The notes under the pieces are model-generated. The model made no database searches, was not told the DNA's origin, and saw only the letters and a program-made list of their open reading frames with translations. The position numbers and the translations under genes were made by a program. This document shows positions 20,944-31,454 of a stretch of DNA of 39,705 bases, piece by piece; positions within the stretch are counted from its first letter, which is position 1; each line of letters starts with the position of its first letter. The stretch is taken from positions 1 to 39,705 of the forward strand of contig FWWN02000237.1 of the NCBI GenBank assembly GCA_900175165.2, read 5' to 3'. The stretch comes from Rhizomucor pusillus (Eukaryota; Mucoromycota; Mucoromycetes; Mucorales; Lichtheimiaceae).

Positions 20944-22286
20944 TCATCTACCGATACATCTCAATAGCTTGAAAATATGAAATTGATGAAACTGCCAGTT
21001 AAGACGGCGAGCCCAGCGTACTTTGTGGCCCTTCTTCTGCCATATACAGTACTTGCTGTGTTTGCCTTCGACGAGCCGGACGATCAGGGGATCAACTATA
21101 TTGGAAAGGTGGATGCCCGATGTTGATACTTCTTCCGTATAGCGTTTGGCCGCGACTTGACTTTCATGGCTCGTTTTCAGCCTTTGAACCGCTGTGATCG
21201 TCTCATGCGTTGAATCCTATTTAGACGTATATATATATATATATATATATCAGCAGCAAGGAAGCAACAAAGTCTTCATCACCGCTTATCAAGCAACCAC
21301 GCAGAAACTGTAAAAATGGGAGCACATCGACAGCTTTGCGCTCAAGACTCACTGGCAATTCCGCACGACGTCCTTTTATCATTAAGTATAATGCCGGTTC
21401 GGGATTTGACATCGACCAATGTCGAATCGCAGTTCCTGACGAAATGGATTTGAGATTCTAGACGTTATGTAATGGCCGGCTTACCATGTGAAGTATTTGA
21501 AAGGAAGGTGGAACAGTAGGTGCTTTTAATGGAATAAGAAGAGCGAAGAATGAAGTCTACCAGAGGATGATTGTAAATATGAGGGAGTTCTAATTGTTGT
21601 ACCACCCCCATCATTATTGAACATTGATCAATCCATAAATACGACACCATGAACGTGCAGAAAATGCACTTTCAGCATTTTGAACGCTCCAAAATCTGCC
21701 GTTGGATACTTATCAGCCAGCGCTTTCATCACGGCTAGGGCCCCATACATTCCCTTGAAATGGTCGAAGCTGATTTTCGTTAGTGGCCATGCCAGGTGTT
21801 GGATAAACTAGTGCAGCAGAAAACCGCGTCGGTATTATACTGGGTCCGACCGTCCAGCAGACCCTCCTTGTTTAATTGTACCGACATTGACGTTAAAGTC
21901 CCTTCGCCTGGTATGAAATTGATATCTAAGGACGTGTTTCGCAATATGCGTCTGCATGCTTTCAGCGCTGAGAAGATGAGACTGTCATTAAGCAATGTTT
22001 CCGAGTCGGACAAATCTTGCCCATCGTAGACGTCTTTTGCACTTGGAAATTGTAAGCTTATGCATAATATCAAACACTTGTAAACTTACAGCATTTCCAG
22101 AATCTCAACCAAAAATTGCTGCTCATAAGCAGTCTGATCATCGAAGTTATTCGTATCATATGCCTGAAATCGTCGAGTTGCTGCCTTCTTCATTTCATGT
22201 AATCCCGTTATTGAAGTACGTGTTATCACCAGACAGTTTGGATTGGACTTGTGTCGTATTCCAGCATACTTCCACGTAAGTTGAAT
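20944..22286 (-). pseudogene. Broken gene of a Mucoromycota-type hypothetical protein family
   Basis: Minus-strand exons can be traced by splice logic. The first is about 22286-22090 (HKSNPNCLVITRTSITGL...YEQQFLVEILEML). It is followed by 22041 to about 21810 (AKDVYDGQDLSDSETLLND...RTQYNTDAV). A segment of about 21788-21648 follows (LTKISFDHFKGMYGALAVMKALADKYP...HFLHVHG). Then come 21435-21283 (TAIRHWSMSNPEPALYLM...) and 21191-20944 (AVQRLKTSHESQVAAKRY...VDPLIVRLVEGKHSKY). From memory this order matches a large family of hypothetical proteins frequent in Mucoromycota genomes; no function is known to me. The frame cannot be joined between about 21830 and 21785, some residues seem lost, and the 3' end meets a transposase relic. 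The 5' end is unresolved, with plausible exon pieces to about 22840. It could instead be a functional gene with a misread intron. Confidence 0.55.
21228..21250. repeat. (TA)n microsatellite
   Basis: An uninterrupted alternating TA tract of about 23 bases, located inside the inferred last intron (21192-21282) of the broken gene. Confidence 0.9.
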
Positions 22287-23333
22287 TAGTAATCTCGGTT
22301 GTCATCCTGCTGTTCGGATAATAATCCCAGGAACAATGGTGTAAAAAGACCGCCATTTAAATATCCAGCAGATATGTGATAAGCTGTGATGCTCCAATAG
22401 ATTAGTGAACAGTCCACAGATCCTCTTGCTAACAGAACATGGCTAACCGTTAGTCCGTCTTCCGTACGCATCCTACAAGGAAAGCTTTTAAATAGAGTCC
22501 GTACGAGAAATAGTTAGACAACTGATCTTTTATTCTTTCAAATACATCAACGTCTCACCGACTTGCTGTCTGTTTCCTTTGACTCTGCCTATATCACAAC
22601 TTGTAACTTACGGGATTAAGCACGGCATCTGTAAATTTCTGAAAACATCGGCTAATCAAAGGCGGTTTCCTGTGCGCAAATTTCGATTTCGATTTCCTTT
22701 TGCAACTGCTCAAATAAAGCGTGTGGCAGACATGCTCTTTGGCGCACGGCTTTTCTGCACCAAAACACGTTATGCTTCTCTGGACTATAATGAACCAATT
22801 ACTAAGAAAATTTTAACTGCCATTTCTCAAATAACCTGAGATCATGCAAGCATTTTCTGGTGCGGAGAGAAATCTTATCCATTCTTTCCAGAGGGATAAT
22901 TCTAATAGCTGTCAGATACAGCAATTCATATACATTAAATTACCTTCTTCTGTCACCTCTCCTCGCACAGTGCAGCTAGTGCGTTCTTGAACCTCGATAT
23001 TATTTCGCTGTCTCTTACCAAGCAACGATTCTCGACCTGATGTCACTTCACTCGCCAGTACAGCACGGAATGCCAACTATTATGCGAGAGATAAGTCATA
23101 AAATTCAGCAAACATCAGCAGTAGACATACTTTCTCTGCCTCATAGTTCACAGCACTTTGTACAAAATTGTTGTTTCTTTCCCAAAACTCTTCCATTGCA
23201 GCATTCTTGTTACTTTTCTGAGAAAAGATCGTAAATTGGAACAGTAGCGGAATTCTTATAAACAGCTTACTTTTGGGGTTTCGCTCATTTGGCAACGCAT
23301 AATCGTACCATAGCGGAATGTCTTTCTTGGGTG
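22287..23333. other. No complete gene; possible 5' exon debris of the broken gene
   Basis: Minus-strand strings such as CFQKFTDAVLNP followed by a GTAAGT donor (near 22610) and an ATG at 22471 could be upstream exons of the broken gene, but I could not join them in frame. The plus-strand frame 22579-22839 has no family features. From about 22840 to 23290 I see nothing recognisable. Copy B of the 23-nt repeat is at the right end. Confidence 0.35.
23292..23314 (+). repeat. 23-nt direct repeat, copy B
   Basis: Exact copy of the string at 19645-19667, same orientation. It lies 20 bp before the first ATG of the SDR gene, so it may be part of that gene's promoter or leader. Confidence 0.8.
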
Positions 23334-24533
23334 ATGGGTGGCTTGATGAAATTTGCATTAATTTCGTTCGCTGCGCAGTTGCATGATGCCCGTCGCGCGA
23401 TTATGTCTCAAGCTCTGACTAGAAAGCTACTTGTAGTTGGCGGCACCGGACTCCTTGGTAAGTTTGCGTGCTGTTGTACTTAACGCGTAGCTAAACATTT
23501 CCAGGGTCGAGTGTTTGCAAGCATTCCGTGGCAAAAGGCTGGGAAACCGTCAGTCTCAGGTTCGTTCCACATTCAAAAGAAGGACTGCTTGCATAAAAGT
23601 AACAATAAGTACAACAGTCGACGAGGAGAACCAGATAGCTTCAAGTCTGATGTCAAACCTCGCTGGGCAGAAGAGGTACAGACAGCAGAGCTAGCTGGGA
23701 ATGCAGGCGATTGGTTCCCATTGGAATGACACATGTTCCTTAGGTGCAATGGGCATCCGGCAACAGTCTAGAGCCATCCACGTACAAACACTTGCTAGAG
23801 AATGTTACCGATATTGTGCACACTGTGGGAATGATTTCCGAGCTCAACTACAAAAAGGTAGTTGGTGCAAAGAGCTTATCCGACCTTGCCTGCGGGCTCG
23901 GTAGCCTGGCAAAGGAGGCCGTTGGCATGCGTGATCGGGGCAATCCTTTGAAAGAAGAGCAGCGACCTACGTTTGAAATGATCAATAGGGATACCGGTAT
24001 AAAAACAATGGAAAGAATTTGAAATTCTCTCAAGTATCTTAACACGACAGTTAATTTTTAGCCATCACGTTAGCTCAGGAGGCAGCCAAGTTACCAACCA
24101 TCGACGCATTTGTATACATTTCAGCTTCTGACGTTTTCCCCCTCATCAATCCACGTTACTTCAGCTCTAAACAGCAGGCAGAGCAATATCTCTTCTCTCG
24201 CCCAGAATTCCGATCTATTGTGTTACGGCCAGGCAAGCAAAACGTCTTGAAAACAGCATAGTTATATCTATTTACTGACTTATTCACAAAGGGGTTATGT
24301 ACAGCCAAGATAGAATGGCCACCACGCCCCTGGCAACAGCAATCCAGTTAGCGAATTTTGTAACAAAGCCTGTAGCAAAAGAATTGGAGAGCTTACCTCT
24401 AGGCGCAAGCTTGACGACTCATCCGTTGCACGTGGATACGGTTGCCCAGGCCATAATAGCAGCGTTAGAGAAACCAGGACTGAAAGGAATTTTCGACGTT
24501 GAAGGGATAGAAAACCTTGCTAAAGGGATGTAA
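23334..24533 (+). CDS. NAD(P)-binding atypical SDR, COQ11/NDUFA9-like
   Basis: An atypical short-chain dehydrogenase of the type found in mitochondrial coenzyme Q complex (yeast Coq11) and complex I (NDUFA9) relatives. Six exons: 23334-23457, 23505-23559, 23618-23675, 23744-23996, 24062-24232, 24292-24533, giving 300 aa. The nucleotide-binding motif is VVGGTGLLG in exon 1, split by intron 1. Downstream are VYISAS, YFSSKQQAEQYL (the YxxxK-like region) and VLRPGVMY, typical of the family. The start at 23334 has purine at -3 and G at +4. In-frame ATGs at 23346 and 23403 are alternatives. The extra N-termin (Arg- and Ala-containing) would fit mitochondrial import. Intron 5 (24233-24291) uses a GC donor. 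Assignment to COQ11 specifically is tentative. Confidence 0.82.
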
Positions 24534-25030
24534 TAATCGCTATCTAGAAGGTCTATACAGTGGTGGTGCATTGGCATTATTTGGATGACGATGAGGCATT
24601 CCCGAGGCTCATATCTTCAAACTATTGATAAATGTATAAAGAATACAGTATCTCTCTTCCTCTTGGTCTCTCGCGTTTCTATGTATTCTAACGTTTGCAA
24701 GTCCAAAACAATAGTTTTTGTCATAAGAGTATCAATGCCATGCGGTTCATTCAATGGATACTATATGGGTCTTTTTTATTATTACATGAAACAAACACAA
24801 AATATTGCAATGGAATGGAATCATTTGAGCAATATCCAGTCAATGATAGCAATTGCATGGGCGTTTCTGAATCATTCTACCCCAAAAAGGACGTTGGAAC
24901 TAACATTTTGTTCTAAAATGGCAACTCCGTTAGGCATTCGTGATGTTCGGGCCTCACAAGGACATTCGCAGCAGTTTCCCTGTCCCACCACCTTTACTAC
25001 TTGGCCCCACGCAGCATGAGTATTTAGAAA
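24534..25030. other. Intergenic, no gene called
   Basis: A 144-codon frame at 24585-25019 has AT-rich, unstructured content without family resemblance. A short frame at 24940-25125 overlaps the next gene in another phase. I call neither. It probably holds the 3' flank of the SDR gene and the promoter of the 545-aa gene. Confidence 0.5.
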
Positions 25031-26668
25031 ATGCTACGCCCTGCCAAGTTATTTTCGCCGTTGTTTCAGCTTCGGCACTACCTGGAGAACAAGGTAGCCG
25101 AGCTGATGCAACAGCATCCCTCTAGCATTACCGTTAAATTTAGCCATGCCACCCATTACAAATATATCCCAAATTCTCTGCAAGCAATCGCCTCTTTTGG
25201 CCACAGGCATCCTAAGGCGCCAACTTTATATCGCATTGCCGAGCAAGAACAGCAAAGATTACTTAAAGCCCTTCAACAGCGTGTTCCGATAGTCAAGGTG
25301 TTTTCAGCGCCCAGCATCGTTCACCCGTTCACGTACAACTTTTCTTTCGCGGGCGTTACGGCCAAATCATCGGCTCAGCAGTTTAGAACGATTGTATCAT
25401 CTGGCGCAACGACCACCACGGCAGCAGCTGGAACGACGAACATCGGCGCGCAAGAGGGCATTTATGCAGCTGCCGGCGGCTTCCACGGCGGAGGCTTTCA
25501 TTATCGTTGCACGATGGTCGGCTATGCACGCACGCCGTTTGCTGTCCGCCAGTTCTCAACTGCAAAGTCTCCATGCATCACATTGTTTCAGCAATCGTCA
25601 GGAGTGAGCGCTCCCGAACAAGCTAACAATCTTTTCTCGCATGTATCCTCGCGCTTTTTCTCACCGGCAGGCACCAAGATTGGCTCGAACGGTCACGCGA
25701 CGTCTAATCAGCAGCAACGTATGACGTCGTCAAATGATGATATTGAAGACGACGACGACGACAAATCCAGCTCTCGCAAACGCCAGCTATTTCCAAACGA
25801 TGAAAGCAACAAAGGAATGTTCGAATTGATCCAGGACGCCGAGCATCGTTGCCCAGGACTTGTCCGACGCGTTTCGGTTGCCACCGGAGAAAACGCAAAC
25901 GCGCAGAAATGCCGTCGTCTTCGTCGCAGCTCTGATTTCTCTGGATACAAAAAGGAAAAGTATGTTCAGCCATTGGACTATGTGCGTCACGACGATCTTT
26001 CTGGTTTCTATGCAGCTGAGCGCTCTGGGTCTCAAAGAAAACAGTCTGTCCGGCATTGGCATTCTAGTCGACTGAAAGCTCCACCTTCAACGTCAAAAGA
26101 CAAAATATCGACTTCTTCTAACAAACGCCACGTCAAGAGATTGTGCCTTTCAATAAATTTGGACAGCTCAGCTTTCTGGGAATGTATACCAAGCAATCGA
26201 CGACTCGATTCCACCTTTATCGGCTCTCTGCGTTCTGTAGGAGAAGCATATCAAATGCATCTTGTACAGGTCATCGCACTGCTGCAGCAACTACAGATGA
26301 ACGGCGAATATGAAGTACAAGTCGTCGGTAGCGAGATACGTGTGCTTCTGCCTTCCTCTTCCACGATACAATCTGCAAGGCAACTCGCACGCTATGTGCT
26401 CTGGCAAGTCGGCGTAGAGGACGAGAGCGAACTCTTTAAAATCGAAGAAATTGTCTTGTACGACGACGCGATAGATGAAGAACCATCTTCAGCAACCACC
26501 ACCGACGTCGACGACGATGGGCGCAGAGCAGAAATTGAACAGGATATCGGGGAAGCAATATACGATGATATATTTGGACCAGAGTACTTTAAAGGCATAC
26601 AAGAATTCTTGGACCATGTTGACAACTTAATTGAGGCGAGTCCGGCGTTTTCGAAGCAGCGCCGCTAA
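25031..26668 (+). CDS. Uncharacterised 545-aa fungal protein, intronless
   Basis: I do not recognise this protein with confidence. The N-termin (MLRPAKLFSPLFQLRHYLENKVAEL) is basic and amphipathic and may target mitochondria. Residues 125-235 are rich in Gly, Ala, Thr and Gln. An acidic DDDDD patch lies near residue 240, followed by a Ser/Arg/Lys-rich basic region to about 360. The most conserved-looking part is residues 370-470 (LCLSINLDSSAFWECIP, TFIGSLRSVGEAYQMHLVQVIALLQQL, EVQVVGSEIRVLLPSS), and the tail is acidic. The layout faintly recalls fungal proteins loosely annotated as casein kinase II beta 2 subunit-like, but no Cys-rich CK2-beta zinc motif is present, so I do not adopt that name. 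The length and absence of stops over 1.6 kb support a real gene. Confidence 0.8.
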   Translation: MLRPAKLFSPLFQLRHYLENKVAELMQQHPSSITVKFSHATHYKYIPNSLQAIASFGHRHPKAPTLYRIAEQEQQRLLKALQQRVPIVKVFSAPSIVHPFTYNFSFAGVTAKSSAQQFRTIVSSGATTTTAAAGTTNIGAQEGIYAAAGGFHGGGFHYRCTMVGYARTPFAVRQFSTAKSPCITLFQQSSGVSAPEQANNLFSHVSSRFFSPAGTKIGSNGHATSNQQQRMTSSNDDIEDDDDDKSSSRKRQLFPNDESNKGMFELIQDAEHRCPGLVRRVSVATGENANAQKCRRLRRSSDFSGYKKEKYVQPLDYVRHDDLSGFYAAERSGSQRKQSVRHWHSSRLKAPPSTSKDKISTSSNKRHVKRLCLSINLDSSAFWECIPSNRRLDSTFIGSLRSVGEAYQMHLVQVIALLQQLQMNGEYEVQVVGSEIRVLLPSSSTIQSARQLARYVLWQVGVEDESELFKIEEIVLYDDAIDEEPSSATTTDVDDDGRRAEIEQDIGEAIYDDIFGPEYFKGIQEFLDHVDNLIEASPAFSKQRR

Positions 26669-27112
26669 ACAGCGGTAAAGTATGAATTGTATTTCATCGC
26701 GCTCCTCCTCTCCTATGCGCTTTAGCGTTACAGTGCATTGTATGTCATCTTTTTCTTAGTACCATTCCCATTCCCTTTTTACCTTTTTATCCTTCTTAGC
26801 TCCCACTCTTTGTTATGATCTTACCCACCCTATGATTTTTTGGAAATAAATTCGTTACTTGCTGAATAAAAATGCTAGCGTCTCGTGGACAGCGCACTAA
26901 AAGTTGAGCAGTTGAAGAAAGAAAGATGGATGAAATCAAAAATAAAATGCTTGATGAAATGGAAGGGCGTGTGACGCAGAAAAATGTCTCTTTGTCTGCA
27001 TTTGCGGACCTACGCATGAATTCATTGTTTCTCGTTTTTTCATCATCAAATATGACCGTGTTGTTTTCCTTCCTTTTTTCTCTTCCTGCTCGTTTCTTCT
27101 GTCCTGATTACG
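26669..27112. other. Intergenic, promoter of SPG1 gene
   Basis: No gene seen. The last 60 bases before the SPG1 ATG are a strong pyrimidine tract, typical of fungal core promoters and leaders. The open frame 26926-27207 overlaps the SPG1 start in another phase and is not called. Confidence 0.55.
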
Positions 27113-28105
27113 ATGGCCTCTCGACCAGCTTCGCCTTCTCACGAATCCTATACATCTACGTCGTCGTCAAAAACAACTCCAGTGGCGATGGGAAAGCCAA
27201 AGGATAGGTCTGCGCAAAGAGCAACATATTCGAGAAAGCCTTGGACTCATATGATCACATACAGCTACATTATAAAGACGGGAATAGTTGGCGACACAAA
27301 CATTGGAAAAACGAGTTTGATGGTCAAGTACGCCGAAGGGGACTTCAATTCAGAGTATATCCAAACATTAGGTTCGCATCATCATCATCAACATCATCAT
27401 CGGATTGTACTCCTGCAACGCATGATCAGCTTACGAATGTTCTAGGCGTCAACTTTATGGAACGATCTGTTGTGATTCGAAACACGGAAATTACTTTTAG
27501 CATATGGGATCTTGGTGGTAAACAAACTCATCATCATCGAAAAAAAGAGTGTATTCGTCTCACAACATCGCTGTTAGGTCAAAAGGAGTTTGTGAGCATG
27601 TTACCTCTAGTGTGCAACGACGCGGTTGCCATCCTTTTTACATTTGATCTGACTCGCAAGTCTACTCTCAACAGCATCAAGGAATGGTACAGGCAAGCGC
27701 GTGGACTGAACAAGGTTTGCGATACGTTGCTGCATGCACCCATTTATTTTTTTTTCTAATCAGCCCCGTTAATTAGAGCGCTATCCCGATACTAGTCGGT
27801 ACAAAGTACGATGAGTTTGTGAATCTCTCAGATGCAGACCATGAAGAAATAACACGACAGGTATGAAATACATCTGTCTCCCCCTGTACAATCCGTACTC
27901 GTCCTTTGACAATCTTATTTTCACCATCAAGGCACGTAAATACGCACGGGCAATGAAGGCGCCGCTTATTTTCTGCTCTACGGCCGAATCTATCAATGTT
28001 CAAAAGATATACAAGATTGTACTCGCCAAGGCGTTTGATCTCAAATGCACGATCCCTGAGATTTCTGAAATTGGAGCACCCATTGTTGAGTACAGCCATT
28101 GTTGA
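27113..28105 (+). CDS. SPG1: Septation GTPase Spg1/Tem1
   Basis: A small Ras-superfamily GTPase that triggers the septation initiation / mitotic exit network at spindle poles. Five exons: 27113-27371, 27446-27517, 27578-27714, 27777-27860, 27932-28105, giving 241 aa. The P-loop GDTNIGKTS is at about residues 60-68, the effector-side string is [14 protein letters not shown], the G3 motif is the family-specific WDLGGQKEF, the G4 motif is GTKYDEF, and the G5-like motif is CSTAESINV. There is no C-terminal CAAX box, as in Spg1. An N-terminal Ser/Thr-rich extension of about 50 aa precedes the fold. Intron 1 carries a CAT trinucleotide run. In-frame ATGs inside the extension (residues 26 and 47) are alternative starts. 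Confidence 0.93.
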
Positions 28106-28255
28106 AATATCATTGTCATTTGAATAAACTAGCTAGCAGATAAAGAAAGATCTTAACTTCCTTTACGTTGCGACAGAGGTAAAAAAAAAAAAGAGATTTC
28201 CATACACTATATCTATATACACACAAAAATTTCCATGTCCATCACAGAAGAATGT

Positions 28256-29179
28256 TCAATAGTCATCGTTGTCTTTGGCGAAAAAGTGGGTATACGTTAT
28301 GACTGCATCGCATAGATCATTAGCCAACGCTGAGCCCAATTCCTTTTTTGTATCGTAGGATATATCAACTTACTGGTTCCATACACAAGGATACCACCCG
28401 CAATGCTCATAATCATTGCAGGTACAGTGATCTTCGGGCAGCATTTCTTTTTTCAGTTTCTGGATGAACTAATGCTTACATCATTTGACTTACGGCTTCG
28501 GCGTGTGCGAGAACAAAAGGCAGGCCTGACAGAACGACATGTGAGCAAGTATTTTTTTATAGCTTAGGAATCGTAATCGCCAAACTTACAGAACCCTGTG
28601 ACGATAAACATGCCCGTAATAAAGTGTCCTGCATCGGTAATTCCACTGCTGTTGTAATCCGACATGAGATCGTCTTCCCCTGCACATCGTGCGCACAGAG
28701 CATTTGGTAACGGCGCCAATACGTATGTTGCGACTAGGATTCAAAATGTAAATTTATCCTCTGTTCGATGCAAATAAGTTGGGAAGTATTATACTTTACC
28801 CACTAAGAGTGGCCACCAGTTACTGATAGGAAATTAGTTCAGAATCGACCGGCATTGCCAACTATCTCTCACTTACTAGTAGAGGGCGCATGATAGAATA
28901 ACCAGAAGGAATCCTATAGCAAGCACAAATGCCAGGGCAATGATACTAGTACCATGATTATATCCTTGTCAGTTCTACAACGACCAACTCAACGCTGCTC
29001 TTGGCAGCAACTAGAGTCATTCTACGCGATCCACCTACGCTAGAAAATACAAAGTGTCAGTCTAGGAGCTCTTCATTCATGGACACTGCAATCTTGGAAA
29101 CGTTCGTGGATCCCTCTTTATTCGTGGGAATCAGCGATGCCGTTGGCCACTTCCATTACTTACTTCTTAGTCCTGCCAT
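28256..29179 (-). CDS. VPS55: Vacuolar protein sorting protein Vps55 (OB-RGRP/LEPROT family)
   Basis: A small four-TM endosomal membrane protein acting with Vps68 in late endosome to vacuole transport. Seven exons: 29179-29164, 28964-28877, 28822-28800, 28733-28590, 28525-28494, 28431-28374, 28302-28256, giving 135 aa (yeast protein 140). TM1 is IIALAFVLAIGFLLVILSCAL. Then follow NWWPLLV, LAPLPNALC, the hallmark DLMSDYNSSGITDAGHFITGMFIVTGF, AMIMSIAGGILVYGT and a C-termin THFFAKDNDDY. Exons 1 (16 nt) and 3 (23 nt) are tiny. Exon 1 and its 199-bp intron are the least certain part; the rest is well supported by phase and similarity. Confidence 0.87.
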
Positions 29180-30203
29180 GTTTTAAAGTGTTGTCCTTTG
29201 GGAAAGCAAGGTGGAATGGTCCGACTCTGCTCTCCGATCTTGGTGCCCTGCGTGCCAGCGGTTCAGAAGATCTGTGCGTTTTCCACAGAGGCTACGATGG
29301 ATTTCTACGGTAAACAATCTATACTATTTATTAATCCATGGCTATCATTTTCTATCAATTATAGCCCCCATGTCGAATAGCATCATTACAGTATCTCTTC
29401 AAAGAACGAACGCGAAAGAAGTGAATTCGAGCATTGTTTAGTACTGCGTGTAATGGAGGTGAAACGACTGTCCTTGAGATCTATCATATGGTTGCTAAAC
29501 TATAAGGCTGCTATGATTGTTACATGGATTATTGCGCCTTGTATGGTATCCTTGACAACGGTTTATTGATTCGCTCGTATTGGTAGAGTCGGGTCCTTGC
29601 TCAGCAGAAGTAAGCCTTTTTGGAAGATCAAGAGTATTGGTACATTCTTTCATCAAAATAGGACTCTCGGATAGTACACGGGTGGGCATTTATCGAACTT
29701 TCCCTCAGTTTTGCTATAGGAAAAGTTCCAAGTGAGCCAATTTCTGGTATAGAAACCTTAGCATATCGACATGCGCCATTCGAAAACTATAGCCCTTTTC
29801 GATCACATGCACTAGTTTCTTTTGTGCTTCAAGTTCATTCCAAGCATGGTTTTGTCGGAAACCGGCCGCATACCTGCAGTCATTGCTTATCGGATTCGGT
29901 CCCAAGCGGTAATACGAAGATTTCGCGCCTTCACTTGCTGCCATACATTACCCTACCAAAACTTTGGAATTTAGTAGCTCCAAGTCCATACTCTTTAGCG
30001 ATATCATCCGTTGACCTTGGTTATCAATTTCGCGCAGCGCTTGGTTTGGGGAAATTTTGGAGCAAGCTGAGCGAGAAAATGTCAGCCGAGCAGCTGCATG
30101 AAACTTCATCTCGCGTCACAGCCAAGTGGCTGAAAGAGAAAAAAAGTCTCGCGTCCAACTGCTTGCTTTACACTTTTTGTTTTCTTTCTAAAACTCATCA
30201 GAA
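29180..30203. other. Intergenic; faint minus-strand coding-like remnant
   Basis: A minus-strand frame at 29714-29944 (containing WNELEAQKKLVHVIEKGYSFRMAHVDMLRF) has protein-like composition but no known family, flanking exons or clean ends. Other frames are shorter. The right end is the SET-gene promoter. No RNA gene was recognised. Confidence 0.35.
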
Positions 30204-31317
30204 ATGTCTTTGGACGAATCTATCCTCAAGGAGCTTAACGAGATTAACGAGGAAACCGAAAAGGTTTCCGCCCAAATCGAAGCTTACACTCGTAAGCTCA
30301 TGACGCCTGTATGGAACAAGCGTCGCGAGGTTGTCAAGAAGATCCCCAACTTTTGGACCCACGCTGTAAGTCTTTCAGCTATTGCTTGAAAGAAACCAAA
30401 AACTGATCGTGCTTGTAGATTGGCAACAGTGCCATGTTTGGTGCTGAGCCCTCGGAAAACGATGTCGATGTAATGTATCACGGCTGTAAAAGATGCATGA
30501 AAAAGAAAATGACGCGTTGCCTCCTAACGCATGTTTCATCACCACCAGGCTCTTGAAAACTTGACCGATTTCCACGTCGAGTACGATGAAAACAGACCCA
30601 ACTATCGCAAGGTCACCGCTGTAAGTTTTCAATATCGCGTATCGAGAGCATTTTTTATAGAAACATGTCTCACGTTGTCATACAAACAGACCTTCAAGAA
30701 GAACGACACTTTCAAGAACGAGACCTTGACCAAGGAGTTCGAAATCGACCAGGAAGATGGCAACAGTGGAAAGGTCTTGAGCAAGTCTACCATCGATTAC
30801 CACTCTGGCAAGGTAATTTTAAATAGAGGACGATGTTGGATGGGGCTTCATAGACTGATCTTTAACAATATCTAAAGGCTCCTAACGCCAAGAAGCGCAA
30901 GGCTGGTGAAGAGGAGGATGACGACTTTACTGCTTCCTTTTTGCAGTGGTTCGAAGATGACTCTATCATCCCCGGTATTATGCTCAGGTAAATTGGATAA
31001 ACTATCTGTCACACGTACAGTAGATCTGACGCTGCTCCTTTTTGGAATTTCAAGCGAGGAGATCTTCCCTGCTGCCGTCGAGTAAGTAGTCTACAGGACG
31101 ATAACTTAAATATTGTAGCATATTCTAACACTGGATGACCAGATCCTACCAAAACAACGAGGATGAGGACGAAGATGCTGATGAGATTGAGCTCGGTTCC
31201 GAAGATGAGGATGAAGGTAACAATATTTATTGAAGGGAGCAATAAGGAGTCTGGAAGAGCTGATTCCTGTTCGTAGATGAGGAAGAAGAGAACCCTAAGA
31301 AGAAGCAGAAGAAATAA
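30204..31317 (+). CDS. SET/NAP-family histone chaperone
   Basis: A nucleosome assembly protein of the SET (template-activating factor I)/Vps75 branch, binding histones in nucleus and cytosol. Eight exons: 30204-30365, 30419-30469, 30549-30620, 30690-30812, 30878-30987, 31055-31081, 31143-31216, 31277-31317, giving 219 aa. The N-terminal dimerisation helix (LKELNEINEETEKVSAQIEAY) precedes PNFWTHAIGNSAMFG, LTDFHVEYDENRPNYRK, TFKKNDTFKNETLTKEFEI and a core ending FLQWFEDDSIIPG, all typical of SET. The tail is highly acidic (DEDEDADEIELGSEDEDE) and ends in a lysine cluster, probably a nuclear localisation signal. The gene converges on eL18 with 137 bp between stops. Confidence 0.93.
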
Positions 31318-31454
31318 GCAGCTACGATAGATACTAGTATTATTTATGCAAGATCGAATGATTATCTCTTTGCTGTTCAATCCAATTAAAAATGATATAT
31401 GCATATGTGTGTATGAATGGAGTGCAACAGGCAATGGATGTTTTATTGACAGCT

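Noticed and set aside
21436..21647. In-frame peptide strings (LLIPLKAPTVPPSFQILHM and others) as an extra exon of the broken gene
   Set aside because: A 212-bp intron with GTGTCG donor and CAG acceptor joins HVHG directly to TAIRHWSM, which fits the family better.
23040..23234. 64-codon plus-strand open frame before the SDR gene
   Set aside because: No family similarity and no splice continuation into the SDR gene.
24585..25019. 144-codon plus-strand open frame
   Set aside because: AT-rich with no recognisable domain, lying in the intergenic space and partly in the promoter of the 545-aa gene.
29824..30303. 159-codon plus-strand open frame running into the SET gene
   Set aside because: It is in a different phase from the SET exon it overlaps and has no domain; a chance frame over the promoter.
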